Shown piece by piece: positions 22,542 to 30,335 of a DNA stretch of 64,000 nucleotides. The stretch lies in assembly GCA_964605655.1 (NCBI GenBank), contig CAZSDK010000015.1, forward strand, positions 42,162 to 106,161. Reading direction: 5' to 3'. Made by a program: the position numbers and the translations under genes. Below the pieces are notes generated by a model, which did no database searches, was not told where the DNA came from, and saw only the letters and a list, made by a program, of their open reading frames with translations. Origin of the DNA: JAKLIX01 sp964605655. GTDB lineage: Bacteria > Bacteroidota > Bacteroidia > Bacteroidales > CAIXZF01. Positions within the stretch are counted from its first letter, which is position 1, and the number at the start of each line of letters is the position of its first letter.

Positions 22542-24107
22542 TTAATTTTTTTGACTTTCCAGGGATTCCCTGGCTTTAAGAATGACCGCATCGACATTCC
22601 ACATCACCAGGTGGTAGGTGGAGGCTGTGTACAAGGTTCTCCCGATGAGGGCCTTCATCTGGAAGGATAAATATTTACCGGCTTTTCTGATGGCTGCTGT
22701 GTCCGGCATCAGACCCTTTTTCTCTGCAAAAGCCGTCAATTCATTCAACAACAATGTATCCACCTGAAATTCAGCTACAAAATTCTTTTCCGACCGGAAT
22801 TCTTTGGTGACTTTCTTACGGTTGCGGTCGGCATACTGTATGCAGAATTCATTGAGGATCCCTTTCTTCACCAGCTCATTATAATAAGATGAGTTGAAAT
22901 TGGAATCCACTCCCATAAAAATATCAGGCATGATGCCTCCTCCACCATAGACCACACGGCCGGAAGGGGTGCTGTATTTCAGGGAATCAGGGAATTTGAT
23001 GCTGTCGGAATTGAGGAGTTCCCCATGCCTGATCCTGCGGTTCATTTCCCTGAAGTACTTTTCCGTCCCTTCATCATAGGGCCTTTGGATACATCGCCCC
23101 GTAGGAGTGTAATACCGGGCCGTGGTAAGCCTCACCTGGGAACGGTCGGGCAGGTAGTAGGGTTTCTGGACCAGTCCTTTACCATAGGTCCTTCTTCCTA
23201 TCAACAGGCCACGGTCCCAGTCCTGTACCGCTCCAGCCAGGATCTCGCTGGCCGAGGCGGAACCTTCATCCACCAGCAATGCCAGCCTGCCACTCTCGAA
23301 GAGGCCGCCACCTTTTGAGATATAATCCTGTCGCTCGCTGTGCAGACCCAGGGTGTATACGATCATCCGGTCGCCGGGAAGGAACTCATCCGCAATCTCG
23401 ATGGCAATATTCATATAGCCTCCCGAGTTGCCCCTCAGATCGACGATCAGGTTCTTCATGCCCTGGTCGAGCAGTTTTTGTATGCCTGTCCTGATCTCTT
23501 TGGTGGAGATGGCTGCAAAACGGGAAAACTTAAGGTAACCGCTCACCGAATCAAGCATGAAACAAGCCACCAGGGTATTGAGAGGAATTTTATCCCTGGT
23601 GATCCTGAAATCCAGGAGACTGTCCAGACCGGCACGACATACTGTGACCAACACCTCACTCCCCTTCTTCCCTCTCAGGTTTTTGGTCACAAAAGACTCA
23701 TTCAGCATCTTGCCAATGGCTTCCTTGCCGTCGATACGCACGATCTTATCTCCTGCCTGCAAGCCGGCCTTTTCAGATGGGCCATCTTCGGTGACCGAGA
23801 TCACCAGCAGGCTGTCATGAAGGATTTGGTAGGTGATGCCAATGCCTTCAAAGTTGCCCACCAGAGGCTCATTTTTCTTCTCCACATCCTCCGGGGCAAT
23901 GTAAACCGAATGGGGATCAAGCTCCTTAAGCAGCGCCCTGATGGCAGTCTCGGTCAGCTTCGGCAGGTTGGTGCTATCCATGTAATTGGAGCTTATCAGT
24001 TCCAGAAGGGCGGAAAATTTTCCAACCGTTCTTTCATTTCCTTCTGTCTGCGAAAAAATGGACAAACACCAGCAGGTGATCAAAAACGTCAGCAGGGATC
24101 TCTTCAT
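22542..24107 (-). CDS. S41 family carboxyl-terminal processing protease
   Basis: A 521-residue periplasmic protease of the CtpA/Prc type. A signal peptide (1-20, ending IFSQ) is followed by an N-terminal helical part, a PDZ domain (about residues 85-170; GIGITYQ, AGLQAGDKIVRIDG) and the S41 catalytic core. Catalytic residues lie in EGSASASEIL (282-291) and K310 in TYGKGLVQ; LRGNSGGY (224-231) is the oxyanion region. The C-terminal 120 residues are an extra domain usual for Bacteroidota members. It has its own upstream promoter at 24132-24163. Confidence 0.92.
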   Translation of the reverse strand: MKRSLLTFLITCWCLSIFSQTEGNERTVGKFSALLELISSNYMDSTNLPKLTETAIRALLKELDPHSVYIAPEDVEKKNEPLVGNFEGIGITYQILHDSLLVISVTEDGPSEKAGLQAGDKIVRIDGKEAIGKMLNESFVTKNLRGKKGSEVLVTVCRAGLDSLLDFRITRDKIPLNTLVACFMLDSVSGYLKFSRFAAISTKEIRTGIQKLLDQGMKNLIVDLRGNSGGYMNIAIEIADEFLPGDRMIVYTLGLHSERQDYISKGGGLFESGRLALLVDEGSASASEILAGAVQDWDRGLLIGRRTYGKGLVQKPYYLPDRSQVRLTTARYYTPTGRCIQRPYDEGTEKYFREMNRRIRHGELLNSDSIKFPDSLKYSTPSGRVVYGGGGIMPDIFMGVDSNFNSSYYNELVKKGILNEFCIQYADRNRKKVTKEFRSEKNFVAEFQVDTLLLNELTAFAEKKGLMPDTAAIRKAGKYLSFQMKALIGRTLYTASTYHLVMWNVDAVILKARESLESQKN

Positions 24108-24131
24108 ATCTTAACCCGATAAAATCCGCTG

Positions 24132-24163
24132 CAAAGATATCAGATTGTATGATAGAGACTCAA
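24132..24163 (-). promoter_or_regulatory. Promoter of the S41 protease gene
   Basis: Minus strand TTG (24163-24161), 21 bases, TATCTTTG (24139-24132). It matches the Bacteroidota consensus; the -33 overlaps the first base of the 20-bp palindrome that ends the upstream gene. Confidence 0.5.
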
Positions 24164-24205
24164 ACCAGGGACTCAATCCCTCTCAAGGGATTGAGTCCCT
24201 GGTTT
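24162..24205. terminator. Perfect 20-bp stem hairpin downstream of the M56 gene
   Basis: Bases 24162-24181 are the exact complement of 24186-24205, leaving a 4-base loop (CTCA). The hairpin starts 6 bases after the stop of the M56/TonB gene (24211) on the minus strand, so a transcription-ending role is plausible. There is no U-run after it, which argues against a classical intrinsic terminator; an RNA-stability hairpin or a small palindromic repeat is an alternative. Confidence 0.5.
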
Positions 24206-24210
24206 ATCTT

Positions 24211-25548
24211 TTAACCCAACCTGAACTTGATAGGCAACGTCATGGCCACCTTTACTGCCTTGCCCTTATCCTGTCCGGGCTTCCACTTCAAAGGGATGGA
24301 ATTGATTACCCTGAGTGCTTCCTCACCCATGAGATTCATGCCCTTTTTGTAATCTTCTTTGCTGACCTTACTTCCCTTTTTCAAGTCCACTCCATTGACC
24401 TTCAGTACCTTGGCTTTCGAAACAGCGCCGGTATTATCGACCACGAACTGAACGTAAACCGTCGATTCCAGTCCCAGCTTCTTCGCCATTTCCGGGTATT
24501 TTACACTGCTGACCAGGTACTGCGAAAGGGCCTGGAAACCACCCGGGTATTCCGGCATAGTCTCCACTTTATCAAATACCTTGTCCTGGTCTTGCTCCTG
24601 CCAGGCCACCACCGGATGCTGCACACTCAGCATCACCTTCTGGGGCATCACAGGGTAATCTCCATGGAATGACAACATTCCGAGGGAAATGAAACTGATC
24701 CCCATTAATACTGGCACGGTGACAGCAACGAGGAAAATGCCCCGTTTTCCTGTCTTATTTTTTAAAATCATGGCAAACCTCCTTTTTAATAATGAATGAT
24801 TGAACGGATTGTTGACTATAGATAATGCAGTCCTGCAGGAACTGTCCATCAAAATGGCAAGATATTGTACGGGATCCTGTCCCTTTTCCAATACCGAAGA
24901 ATCGGCAAGAAACTCATGAACTTCTCTCAACGACCTCCTGTAAAGCCATACAAGCGGATGAAACCAGAACAAAGCACATAATACTTCGGTAATCCAGACA
25001 TCCAGGCTGTGCAACTGCCTGATATGGGTAAGTTCATGACGTAACACCGCCTGCATCCCGTCCTTTTCCCAATGATCCTTACTCATGAAAATAGCTCTTC
25101 CGAAGGAGAAAGCCTGTATGGGTCCGGGGGCGATATAAATACTAATACCCTTATGTTCGAACCTCCTGGACCTGCTTCGCAAGGCAAGTGTACTGAGGAT
25201 GCCCCATAACAACCTTCCCAGCAGACCGGCCGTCACCATTAAATAGATCAAGGTAATAATAAATGTCAGCCCACCGGAGAGATGAGCCGCAAGGCCAGTC
25301 CCGGCAACCTCGCCACCCAATAACCTGCCCACGCTGACTTCAGGCAACGTAAAGCTCCCGCCGGCAACACCCTTGATGATCTCCGCCCCCTGCCAGAAGG
25401 GAAGCACGAAAGCGAGCACCAAGGTCCCCAGCAGGTAAAAACGGTTCAGGGCATGAAAAGTCAGGTTGCGGAAGAACAGCCGGTAAAAAACATAAAAAAC
25501 CAGCAGCAACCAGGTGATCTTAGCGATATATATTATGGCCTCTTTCAT
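24211..25548 (-). CDS. M56 (BlaR1-like) membrane metallopeptidase with TonB C-terminal domain
   Basis: A 445-residue sensor protease. Four membrane segments (residues about 5-25, 35-55, 90-115, 265-285) enclose a cytoplasmic zinc-peptidase domain with HELTH (zinc site) and EVHEFLAD. Instead of the penicillin-binding sensor of BlaR1, the periplasmic C-terminus is a TonB_C domain (PEMAKKLGLESTVYVQFVVD ... KWKPGQDKGKAVKVAMTLPIKF). Such M56-TonB fusions paired with BlaI-type repressors are common in Bacteroidota, but the signal sensed is unknown. It begins 4 bases after blaI, so both form one operon that BlaI should autoregulate. Confidence 0.9.
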   Translation of the reverse strand: MKEAIIYIAKITWLLLVFYVFYRLFFRNLTFHALNRFYLLGTLVLAFVLPFWQGAEIIKGVAGGSFTLPEVSVGRLLGGEVAGTGLAAHLSGGLTFIITLIYLMVTAGLLGRLLWGILSTLALRSRSRRFEHKGISIYIAPGPIQAFSFGRAIFMSKDHWEKDGMQAVLRHELTHIRQLHSLDVWITEVLCALFWFHPLVWLYRRSLREVHEFLADSSVLEKGQDPVQYLAILMDSSCRTALSIVNNPFNHSLLKRRFAMILKNKTGKRGIFLVAVTVPVLMGISFISLGMLSFHGDYPVMPQKVMLSVQHPVVAWQEQDQDKVFDKVETMPEYPGGFQALSQYLVSSVKYPEMAKKLGLESTVYVQFVVDNTGAVSKAKVLKVNGVDLKKGSKVSKEDYKKGMNLMGEEALRVINSIPLKWKPGQDKGKAVKVAMTLPIKFRLG

Positions 25549-25552
25549 GACG

Positions 25553-25933
25553 TCAGGATTTTTCCTTTGACTTGCGGATGGCCTCTTCCATCATCTTCCT
25601 TATTTCTTCCATCTCCCGCAGGCTGAGATTCTCTTCACGAGTGAAGAAACTGGCCAGGGAAGCGTATGAGTCATCAAAATAGCCCGACATAAAACTCTTG
25701 AAATACTGTCGGGTGTAATCTTTTTTGCTGATCAGCGGAAAGTACTCATAGGTCCTGCCATAAGCCTTATGCCCGACAAACTCTTTTTGCTCCAGGATGC
25801 GGATGATGGTGCTGACCGTGTTGTAGGCAGGCTTCGGTTCCGGCATCTCCGCAAGGACTTCATTCACAAACCCCTTCTTTATTTTCCATAAGATCTGCAT
25901 GATCTGTTCCTCCGCTTTCGTCAGTTCTTTCAT
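25553..25933 (-). CDS. BlaI/MecI/CopY family transcriptional repressor
   Basis: A 126-residue winged-helix repressor. The N-terminal 75 residues form the DNA-binding domain (LTKAEEQIMQILWKIKKGF, YNTVSTIIRILEQKEFV), followed by dimerisation helices with a typical protease-sensitive region (near residues 90-110). It is expected to bind the two identical ACTAA...TTAGT operators just upstream and to be cleaved after signalling from the neighbouring M56 protease. The gene is the first of a two-gene unit. Confidence 0.92.
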   Translation of the reverse strand: MKELTKAEEQIMQILWKIKKGFVNEVLAEMPEPKPAYNTVSTIIRILEQKEFVGHKAYGRTYEYFPLISKKDYTRQYFKSFMSGYFDDSYASLASFFTREENLSLREMEEIRKMMEEAIRKSKEKS

Positions 25934-25958
25934 GGCAATTGTTTTTAACTAAACGCTA

Positions 25959-25989
25959 CAAATATACAACTAATTTTTTAGTTACGCAA
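25959..25989 (-). promoter_or_regulatory. Promoter of the blaI-M56 operon
   Basis: Minus strand TTG (25989-25987), 20 bases, TATATTTG (25966-25959), with the ATG at 25933. It is a full consensus match, and both BlaI operators overlap it. Confidence 0.7.
25969..25982. promoter_or_regulatory. BlaI-type operator, copy 1
   Basis: ACTAATTTTTTAGT is an inverted repeat (ACTAA and TTAGT). It lies between the -33 and -7 elements, so bound repressor would block the polymerase. An identical copy is centred 20 bases away (two helical turns), which suits cooperative binding on one DNA face. Confidence 0.75.
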
Positions 25990-26002
25990 CTAATTTTTTA
26001 GT
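25989..26002. promoter_or_regulatory. BlaI-type operator, copy 2
   Basis: Second identical ACTAATTTTTTAGT, overlapping the -33 element and exactly 20 bases from the first copy. Confidence 0.72.
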
Positions 26003-26020
26003 AAGGCAGATTTAATCGTT

Positions 26021-27229
26021 CTATTCCCAAAAAATCTCGACAAGCCGGGAATTATCCATGACCAAAGTAGACCGGGAGATGTTGCTCTTCCTGGAGATGT
26101 AAACTGTCCCGTCGACAGCCTCCAGGTGGTACTGGCGGTCTACCACATAAGGTCCGGTCTTTTGAAAGAGGACAATATCTTTACTGTTGGTTTTCAGCAC
26201 GATATGATCCTCAGTACTATTTATGGTACTGTCCTGGCAAACTTCTGCATCAGGATTTTCAAGCAGGCTGAGTACCTTTCCCGCATCGGGGACACCATAA
26301 CCCACGTAATTATTGGGATAGGGATATAAGCTGGAAGCCTTGTGAAGGATGTCTTTTATCCGGGGCAGTGTCAAGGTGGAATCCTTCTGAAGCATGAGGG
26401 CGATCAGGGAAGTGATGACCGGAGTAGAGACGGAGGTACCCCAGGTAGAATAACAGACCACGTCGGGCTTGACAAAAGAAACGTCGGGGTTGCCCACACC
26501 GCTGTAGGAAGCTCTAAAAGGCTGCCGGAGGTGACTGCAGGCTCCCACGGTGATGACATCCTCAACATCAGCAGGCGTCCAGATGGTATGCCAGGCATAT
26601 TCACCCGTATTACCAGCCGCGCAAACGATGATCATGCCCCTGTCAGCATATTTCTGGACGATCTTAGCGATACGGCTCGATTTTCCGTCCATCTGACCGG
26701 TAGTGTAGTTGAGCGACTCCTCATTAAACTCATCCCAGTAACCCAATGACAGGTTGACCAGCCTGACCCCATGCCGGTACAAGTCTTCCAATGCCAGGCC
26801 GATTCGGTGCTCTTCCTCTCCGTCTGACCTGGTCTCAAAGGAAGATTTGCTCACTTTTGCCAAATAGTAATCGGCATCCACAGCCAGCCCGCCACCATAA
26901 ACCGAGTCCCTTTTAGATTTTCCACCCATCATAAAAGTGACCAGGAAACCATGCTTTTCAGAGTGATTAAAAAAAACGGTCTGTGAGTCGGGATAATACT
27001 GCCGCATCATCTTGATCTGCCCGTACTTCAAAAGGTCTACTGTTGCGGGATTATCAGGAAGGGTGGCAAACCCCAGGTCGACCACCCCTATCTTCACACC
27101 CTTGCCCGTAAGACCACTGTCTCTCAGAACGCCGGCATGGATCTGGTCCAGTGCATCCACATAGGAATAATAAGTAGCTTCCTTCTGCTCACAGGAGAAT
27201 AGTCCTACGATCAGGGCCATCAGCAGCAT
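26021..27229 (-). CDS. S8 subtilisin-family protease, predicted lipoprotein
   Basis: A 402-residue serine protease using the ATG at 27229; a longer frame reaches 27346. The shorter start is chosen because it gives a lipoprotein signal (lipobox LFSC, Cys at residue 13) and because a TAACTTTG box at 27272-27279 lies 42 bases upstream, inside the longer frame. The catalytic triad is readable: Asp in IGVVDLGFA, His in SEKHGFLVTF, Ser in WGTSVSTPVITS, with the oxyanion Asn in CAAGNTGEY. The enzyme lacks a long prodomain. The C-terminal 70 residues form a small extra domain. Not linked to neighbours. Confidence 0.85.
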   Translation of the reverse strand: MLLMALIVGLFSCEQKEATYYSYVDALDQIHAGVLRDSGLTGKGVKIGVVDLGFATLPDNPATVDLLKYGQIKMMRQYYPDSQTVFFNHSEKHGFLVTFMMGGKSKRDSVYGGGLAVDADYYLAKVSKSSFETRSDGEEEHRIGLALEDLYRHGVRLVNLSLGYWDEFNEESLNYTTGQMDGKSSRIAKIVQKYADRGMIIVCAAGNTGEYAWHTIWTPADVEDVITVGACSHLRQPFRASYSGVGNPDVSFVKPDVVCYSTWGTSVSTPVITSLIALMLQKDSTLTLPRIKDILHKASSLYPYPNNYVGYGVPDAGKVLSLLENPDAEVCQDSTINSTEDHIVLKTNSKDIVLFQKTGPYVVDRQYHLEAVDGTVYISRKSNISRSTLVMDNSRLVEIFWE

Positions 27230-27271
27230 ATAGTATAGACACCTGTGTCTCAGCACCTGGGAGCATTTCAG

Positions 27272-27279
27272 CAAAGTTA
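27272..27279 (-). promoter_or_regulatory. Putative -7 box of the S8 protease gene
   Basis: TAACTTTG on the minus strand matches TAnnTTTG, 42 bases before the ATG at 27229. No -33 element is apparent. Confidence 0.35.
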
Positions 27280-27346
27280 CGGATTTATGAATGGCCGGGA
27301 GCGGGGAGGATGAGAACGGAGGCAGCCGGTCGAAAAGAGATGACAT

Positions 27347-27660
27347 TGGAAATCCCTGGAAATGTTGATGTTGTTTAACCCAATAAAACCCAACAAAAGA
27401 ACTTACCGGCCGGCCTCCTTCTCATGACCATTCAATTTTTATTGATTCGAGACAAACATACGTGCATTAAAGGGGTCAGATCAAATAAAATCTACCAAGG
27501 CTCATATTCTGTCTGTGAAATTGAGGGATCTCCCACATGGCAATCTGTCGGGTAAAAAAGGTATTTTACCGAACGGCAGGGCAAGTAGGTAGGTTTCCCC
27601 CTCCAACATTAGGAAACCATGGCATATTGCAGTAAATTAGCCTCCTGAACCTTCCACTCT
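27347..27660. other. Intergenic region upstream of LytS-type kinase
   Basis: About 314 bases with no gene. A 7-bp inverted repeat, GGTAAAA (27551-27557) and TTTTACC (27564-27570), could be an operator or leader hairpin for the following kinase gene. Nothing else stands out. Confidence 0.5.
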
Positions 27661-28683
27661 GTGAAAAAGAAGACCATTTTCTTACTCCACCTGCTCTTCT
27701 GGGTGCTTTACATGCTGGTGCCAGAACTCCCTTACATCTTCCCCGACAGGAAATATCCCGTTTGGCTGTTTCACTATAACATTACCACCGAAATACTCAA
27801 CTTCATCAATTTTTACCTGATCTATTTCACCCTGACCGTCAGTGCATTCCAGAAACACAAGCTCAGGTTCGTGCTCCCCTACCTCATCCTTTTCATCCTG
27901 ATCTTCACAGCTTTTAGGATCTGGAGCACCCGAATGGTATCGCTGTACATCTCCGGCATGGAAGAACTCAGTCCATTACGATTTGCCACTGCCATGGTGG
28001 AGTTGGTCAACAGCCTGTTGTTCACGAGCTTCGCCCTGCTGATGAATTTCCTCATCGACTGGTTTGTGACCCAGAAAATCAAGACAGAACTAATCGCCCA
28101 GAAGCAACAGAGTGAGCTGGCCTTACTTCGTACCCAGGTGAACCCTCATTTCCTTTTTAACACCCTGAACAACCTGTATTCCCTGGTCTACAAAAAATCG
28201 GACGAAGCGCCTTCGGTAGTGATGAAGCTTTCCGAGATCATGAGATATATGTTGTATGAATCCAACCAGGAAAAAGTCTACCTGGATAAGGAAATCACCT
28301 ACCTCAGGAGTTTCATTGAATTGCAACAGCTGAGGCTGAAAGTTGAGAACTTCATCCATCTCGAAATAAAAGGCAATACGGAAGGAAAGCTGATCCCTCC
28401 CATGTTGCTGATCCCCTTCGTTGAGAATGCCTTCAAACACGGGAAGAAGGATGTGGAGCCCCCCGGTATCCGGATTCTTCTTCAGGTGTCGGATGACAGC
28501 CTGGATTTCGAGGTCTGCAACTATTGCTCCGATGTTCCTGAAGAATCCAAAAATCCCTATCAGGGAATTGGACTGCAGAATGTCGCCCGCAGGCTACAAC
28601 TCATGTTTCCCGGACAGCATGAACTCAAGGTAACACCCTGCGGCGACCGCTTCCAGGTCAAGTTGCATATTGATCGTTTTTAA
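27661..28683 (+). CDS. LytS/YehU-type membrane sensor histidine kinase
   Basis: A 340-residue kinase starting at GTG (27661); a stop codon five codons upstream in frame rules out an earlier start. Four membrane segments (about 8-22, 45-63, 70-86, 115-135) precede the His-kinase domain, with phospho-acceptor H163 in TQVNPHFLFNTLNNL, and an HATPase domain with ENAFKHGKK (N box) and QGIGLQNVARRL. No extracytoplasmic sensor domain is present, so the membrane part senses the signal. It is followed by a LytTR response regulator 10 bases after its stop, forming a two-component pair. Confidence 0.9.
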   Translation: MKKKTIFLLHLLFWVLYMLVPELPYIFPDRKYPVWLFHYNITTEILNFINFYLIYFTLTVSAFQKHKLRFVLPYLILFILIFTAFRIWSTRMVSLYISGMEELSPLRFATAMVELVNSLLFTSFALLMNFLIDWFVTQKIKTELIAQKQQSELALLRTQVNPHFLFNTLNNLYSLVYKKSDEAPSVVMKLSEIMRYMLYESNQEKVYLDKEITYLRSFIELQQLRLKVENFIHLEIKGNTEGKLIPPMLLIPFVENAFKHGKKDVEPPGIRILLQVSDDSLDFEVCNYCSDVPEESKNPYQGIGLQNVARRLQLMFPGQHELKVTPCGDRFQVKLHIDRF

Positions 28684-28693
28684 ACATAACCCA

Positions 28694-29431
28694 ATGAAGA
28701 TCAGATGTATCGCTGTCGATGACGAGCCTTTGGCCCTGGAAATCATCGAAGATTATATTCGAAAAATCCCCTTCCTCGATTACCAGGGAGGGTTCCACCA
28801 GGCGGTGGATTGCATGGAATACCTCAAAGGGAATAAAGTGGACCTGTTGTTTCTTGACATTCAAATGGAAGGATTGACGGGGATCCAGCTCTTAAAAGTC
28901 GTGAAAGAGAAACCTCATGTGATCTTCACCACGGCTTATGATTCCTTTGCACTGGAAGGTTATGAACTGGATGTGACAGACTATCTTCTCAAACCCATTT
29001 CTTTCGAGCGCTTTGTGAAAGCCGTCGATAGGGTATATGACAAAATGTCTGCAAAAGATAAGCTAACACCGACAGGTCAGGCAGAGATCAACATCTACAA
29101 TCCAAAGAACGATTATTTCTTCGTAAAGACCGAATTCCGTCTTCTGAAGGTCGATTTCGATGATATCATTTACATTGAAGGCATGGGTGATTACCTGCGC
29201 ATCGTCACCACCAAAGAGCGGATCATGACTTTGCAGAACTTCAAAGCCATGGAGGATATCCTGCCGGAGAACCGGTTTGTGAGGGTCCACCGGTCGTACA
29301 TGGTTTCGGTCAGCAAGATCATCTCTATCGAGCGCAACCGCATCAAAATAGCCGATCAGCTGATCCCTATCGGCGAAAATTACAAGAAGCCCTTCTTTTC
29401 GGTCATCGATAAAGGCCGTCTGTTTTCCTGA
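28694..29431 (+). CDS. LytTR-family response regulator
   Basis: A 245-residue regulator. The ATG at 28694 is preferred over the TTG at 28670, which overlaps the kinase gene. The receiver domain (1-118) has acidic pair D9-D10, phospho-acceptor D55 in LLFLDIQM and a Lys in YLLKPIS. The LytTR DNA-binding domain (about 140-245) shows the pattern YIEGMGDYLRIVT, FVRVHRSYMVSV and RIKIADQLIPIGENYK. It should respond to the upstream LytS-type kinase. Targets are unknown; the rhomboid gene follows 46 bases downstream on the same strand. Confidence 0.92.
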   Translation: MKIRCIAVDDEPLALEIIEDYIRKIPFLDYQGGFHQAVDCMEYLKGNKVDLLFLDIQMEGLTGIQLLKVVKEKPHVIFTTAYDSFALEGYELDVTDYLLKPISFERFVKAVDRVYDKMSAKDKLTPTGQAEINIYNPKNDYFFVKTEFRLLKVDFDDIIYIEGMGDYLRIVTTKERIMTLQNFKAMEDILPENRFVRVHRSYMVSVSKIISIERNRIKIADQLIPIGENYKKPFFSVIDKGRLFS

Positions 29432-29477
29432 TGGTCCATGGCCGGATATTTGTTGAGAAGGATGTTGATCCTCTCCC

Positions 29478-30218
29478 ATGGAACTTGAAAAGAAAAAACT
29501 GATCCACAGCCTGTTTTACCCATTGCTGTTTGTTTTACTGATAGGTGCGGTAAAGCTGGCAGAAGTGCTGATGCATACCAGCTTCGCTGAGTATGGTATC
29601 TATCCTTTGCATTGGTCAGGATTACCGGGCATCATCGTTTCTCCGCTCCTTCATGAGGACTGGTCACATCTGCTTGCCAATTCCGGTCCCCTGCTCATTT
29701 TAGGGAGTGTCATCTTCTATTTTTACCGGGCTATTTCGTTCCGGGTGATCGGCCTGATCTATTTCATGACCGGCCTCTGGGTATGGCTCATGGCCAGGGA
29801 GGCATACCACATTGGTGCCAGCGGGGTTGTCTATGGCATGGCCTCCTTTGTTTTTACCAGCGGTATTCTGCGAAAGGACAGCCGCCTGATGGCAGTCTCC
29901 CTGTTGGTGGTCTTTCTTTACGGCGGACTACTGTGGGGTTTGTTCCCGCAGCTCTTTCCGGAAAAGAATATCTCTTGGGAATCCCATCTGATGGGCATTA
30001 TCGCAGGCATTGTCACCGCTGTGTATTATCGCAGGGAGGGACCGCCAAAGCGTCGTTACGAATGGGAAGACGAGGAGGAGGAGGAGGTTCCGGAATGGTT
30101 CCCGGAGGAGGTGTCAGAGCAGCCTAAAGAAGGAGAAGAAACACAAAAATCTCCGGCTCCTGGCAACTCATTTACTGTTAATTACATCTATAAAGAAAAA
30201 CCCGGTCCGTCAGACTGA
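29478..30218 (+). CDS. Rhomboid family intramembrane serine protease
   Basis: A 246-residue membrane protease. Six helices span residues about 12-185. The catalytic dyad is S115 in GASG (113-116) and H170 in ESHLMGIIAG; HLLAN (64-68) supplies the oxyanion His/Asn. The C-terminal 60 residues are a soluble acidic tail (WEDEEEEEVPEWFPEEV) that is a clear addition to the basic fold. Possible substrate and role are unknown; the gene may be under the LytTR pair just upstream. Confidence 0.88.
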   Translation: MELEKKKLIHSLFYPLLFVLLIGAVKLAEVLMHTSFAEYGIYPLHWSGLPGIIVSPLLHEDWSHLLANSGPLLILGSVIFYFYRAISFRVIGLIYFMTGLWVWLMAREAYHIGASGVVYGMASFVFTSGILRKDSRLMAVSLLVVFLYGGLLWGLFPQLFPEKNISWESHLMGIIAGIVTAVYYRREGPPKRRYEWEDEEEEEVPEWFPEEVSEQPKEGEETQKSPAPGNSFTVNYIYKEKPGPSD

Positions 30219-30275
30219 GGACACGGTTGTGACAGAGTAAATCAGGGGGTCTTCCGGTAATCGACCGGGTTCTTG
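30199..30275 (+). terminator. Possible terminator hairpin after the rhomboid gene
   Basis: AACCCGGTC (30199-30207, within the 3' end of the gene) can pair with GACCGGGTT (30263-30271), which is followed by CTTGTTTTATC. The 55-base loop is large, so this is a weak candidate. Confidence 0.25.
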
Positions 30276-30335
30276 TTTTATCTTTACATAAACAGATAAA
30301 ATCCTGCTTATAGAACTTTTATTACCCCTTGAAAC

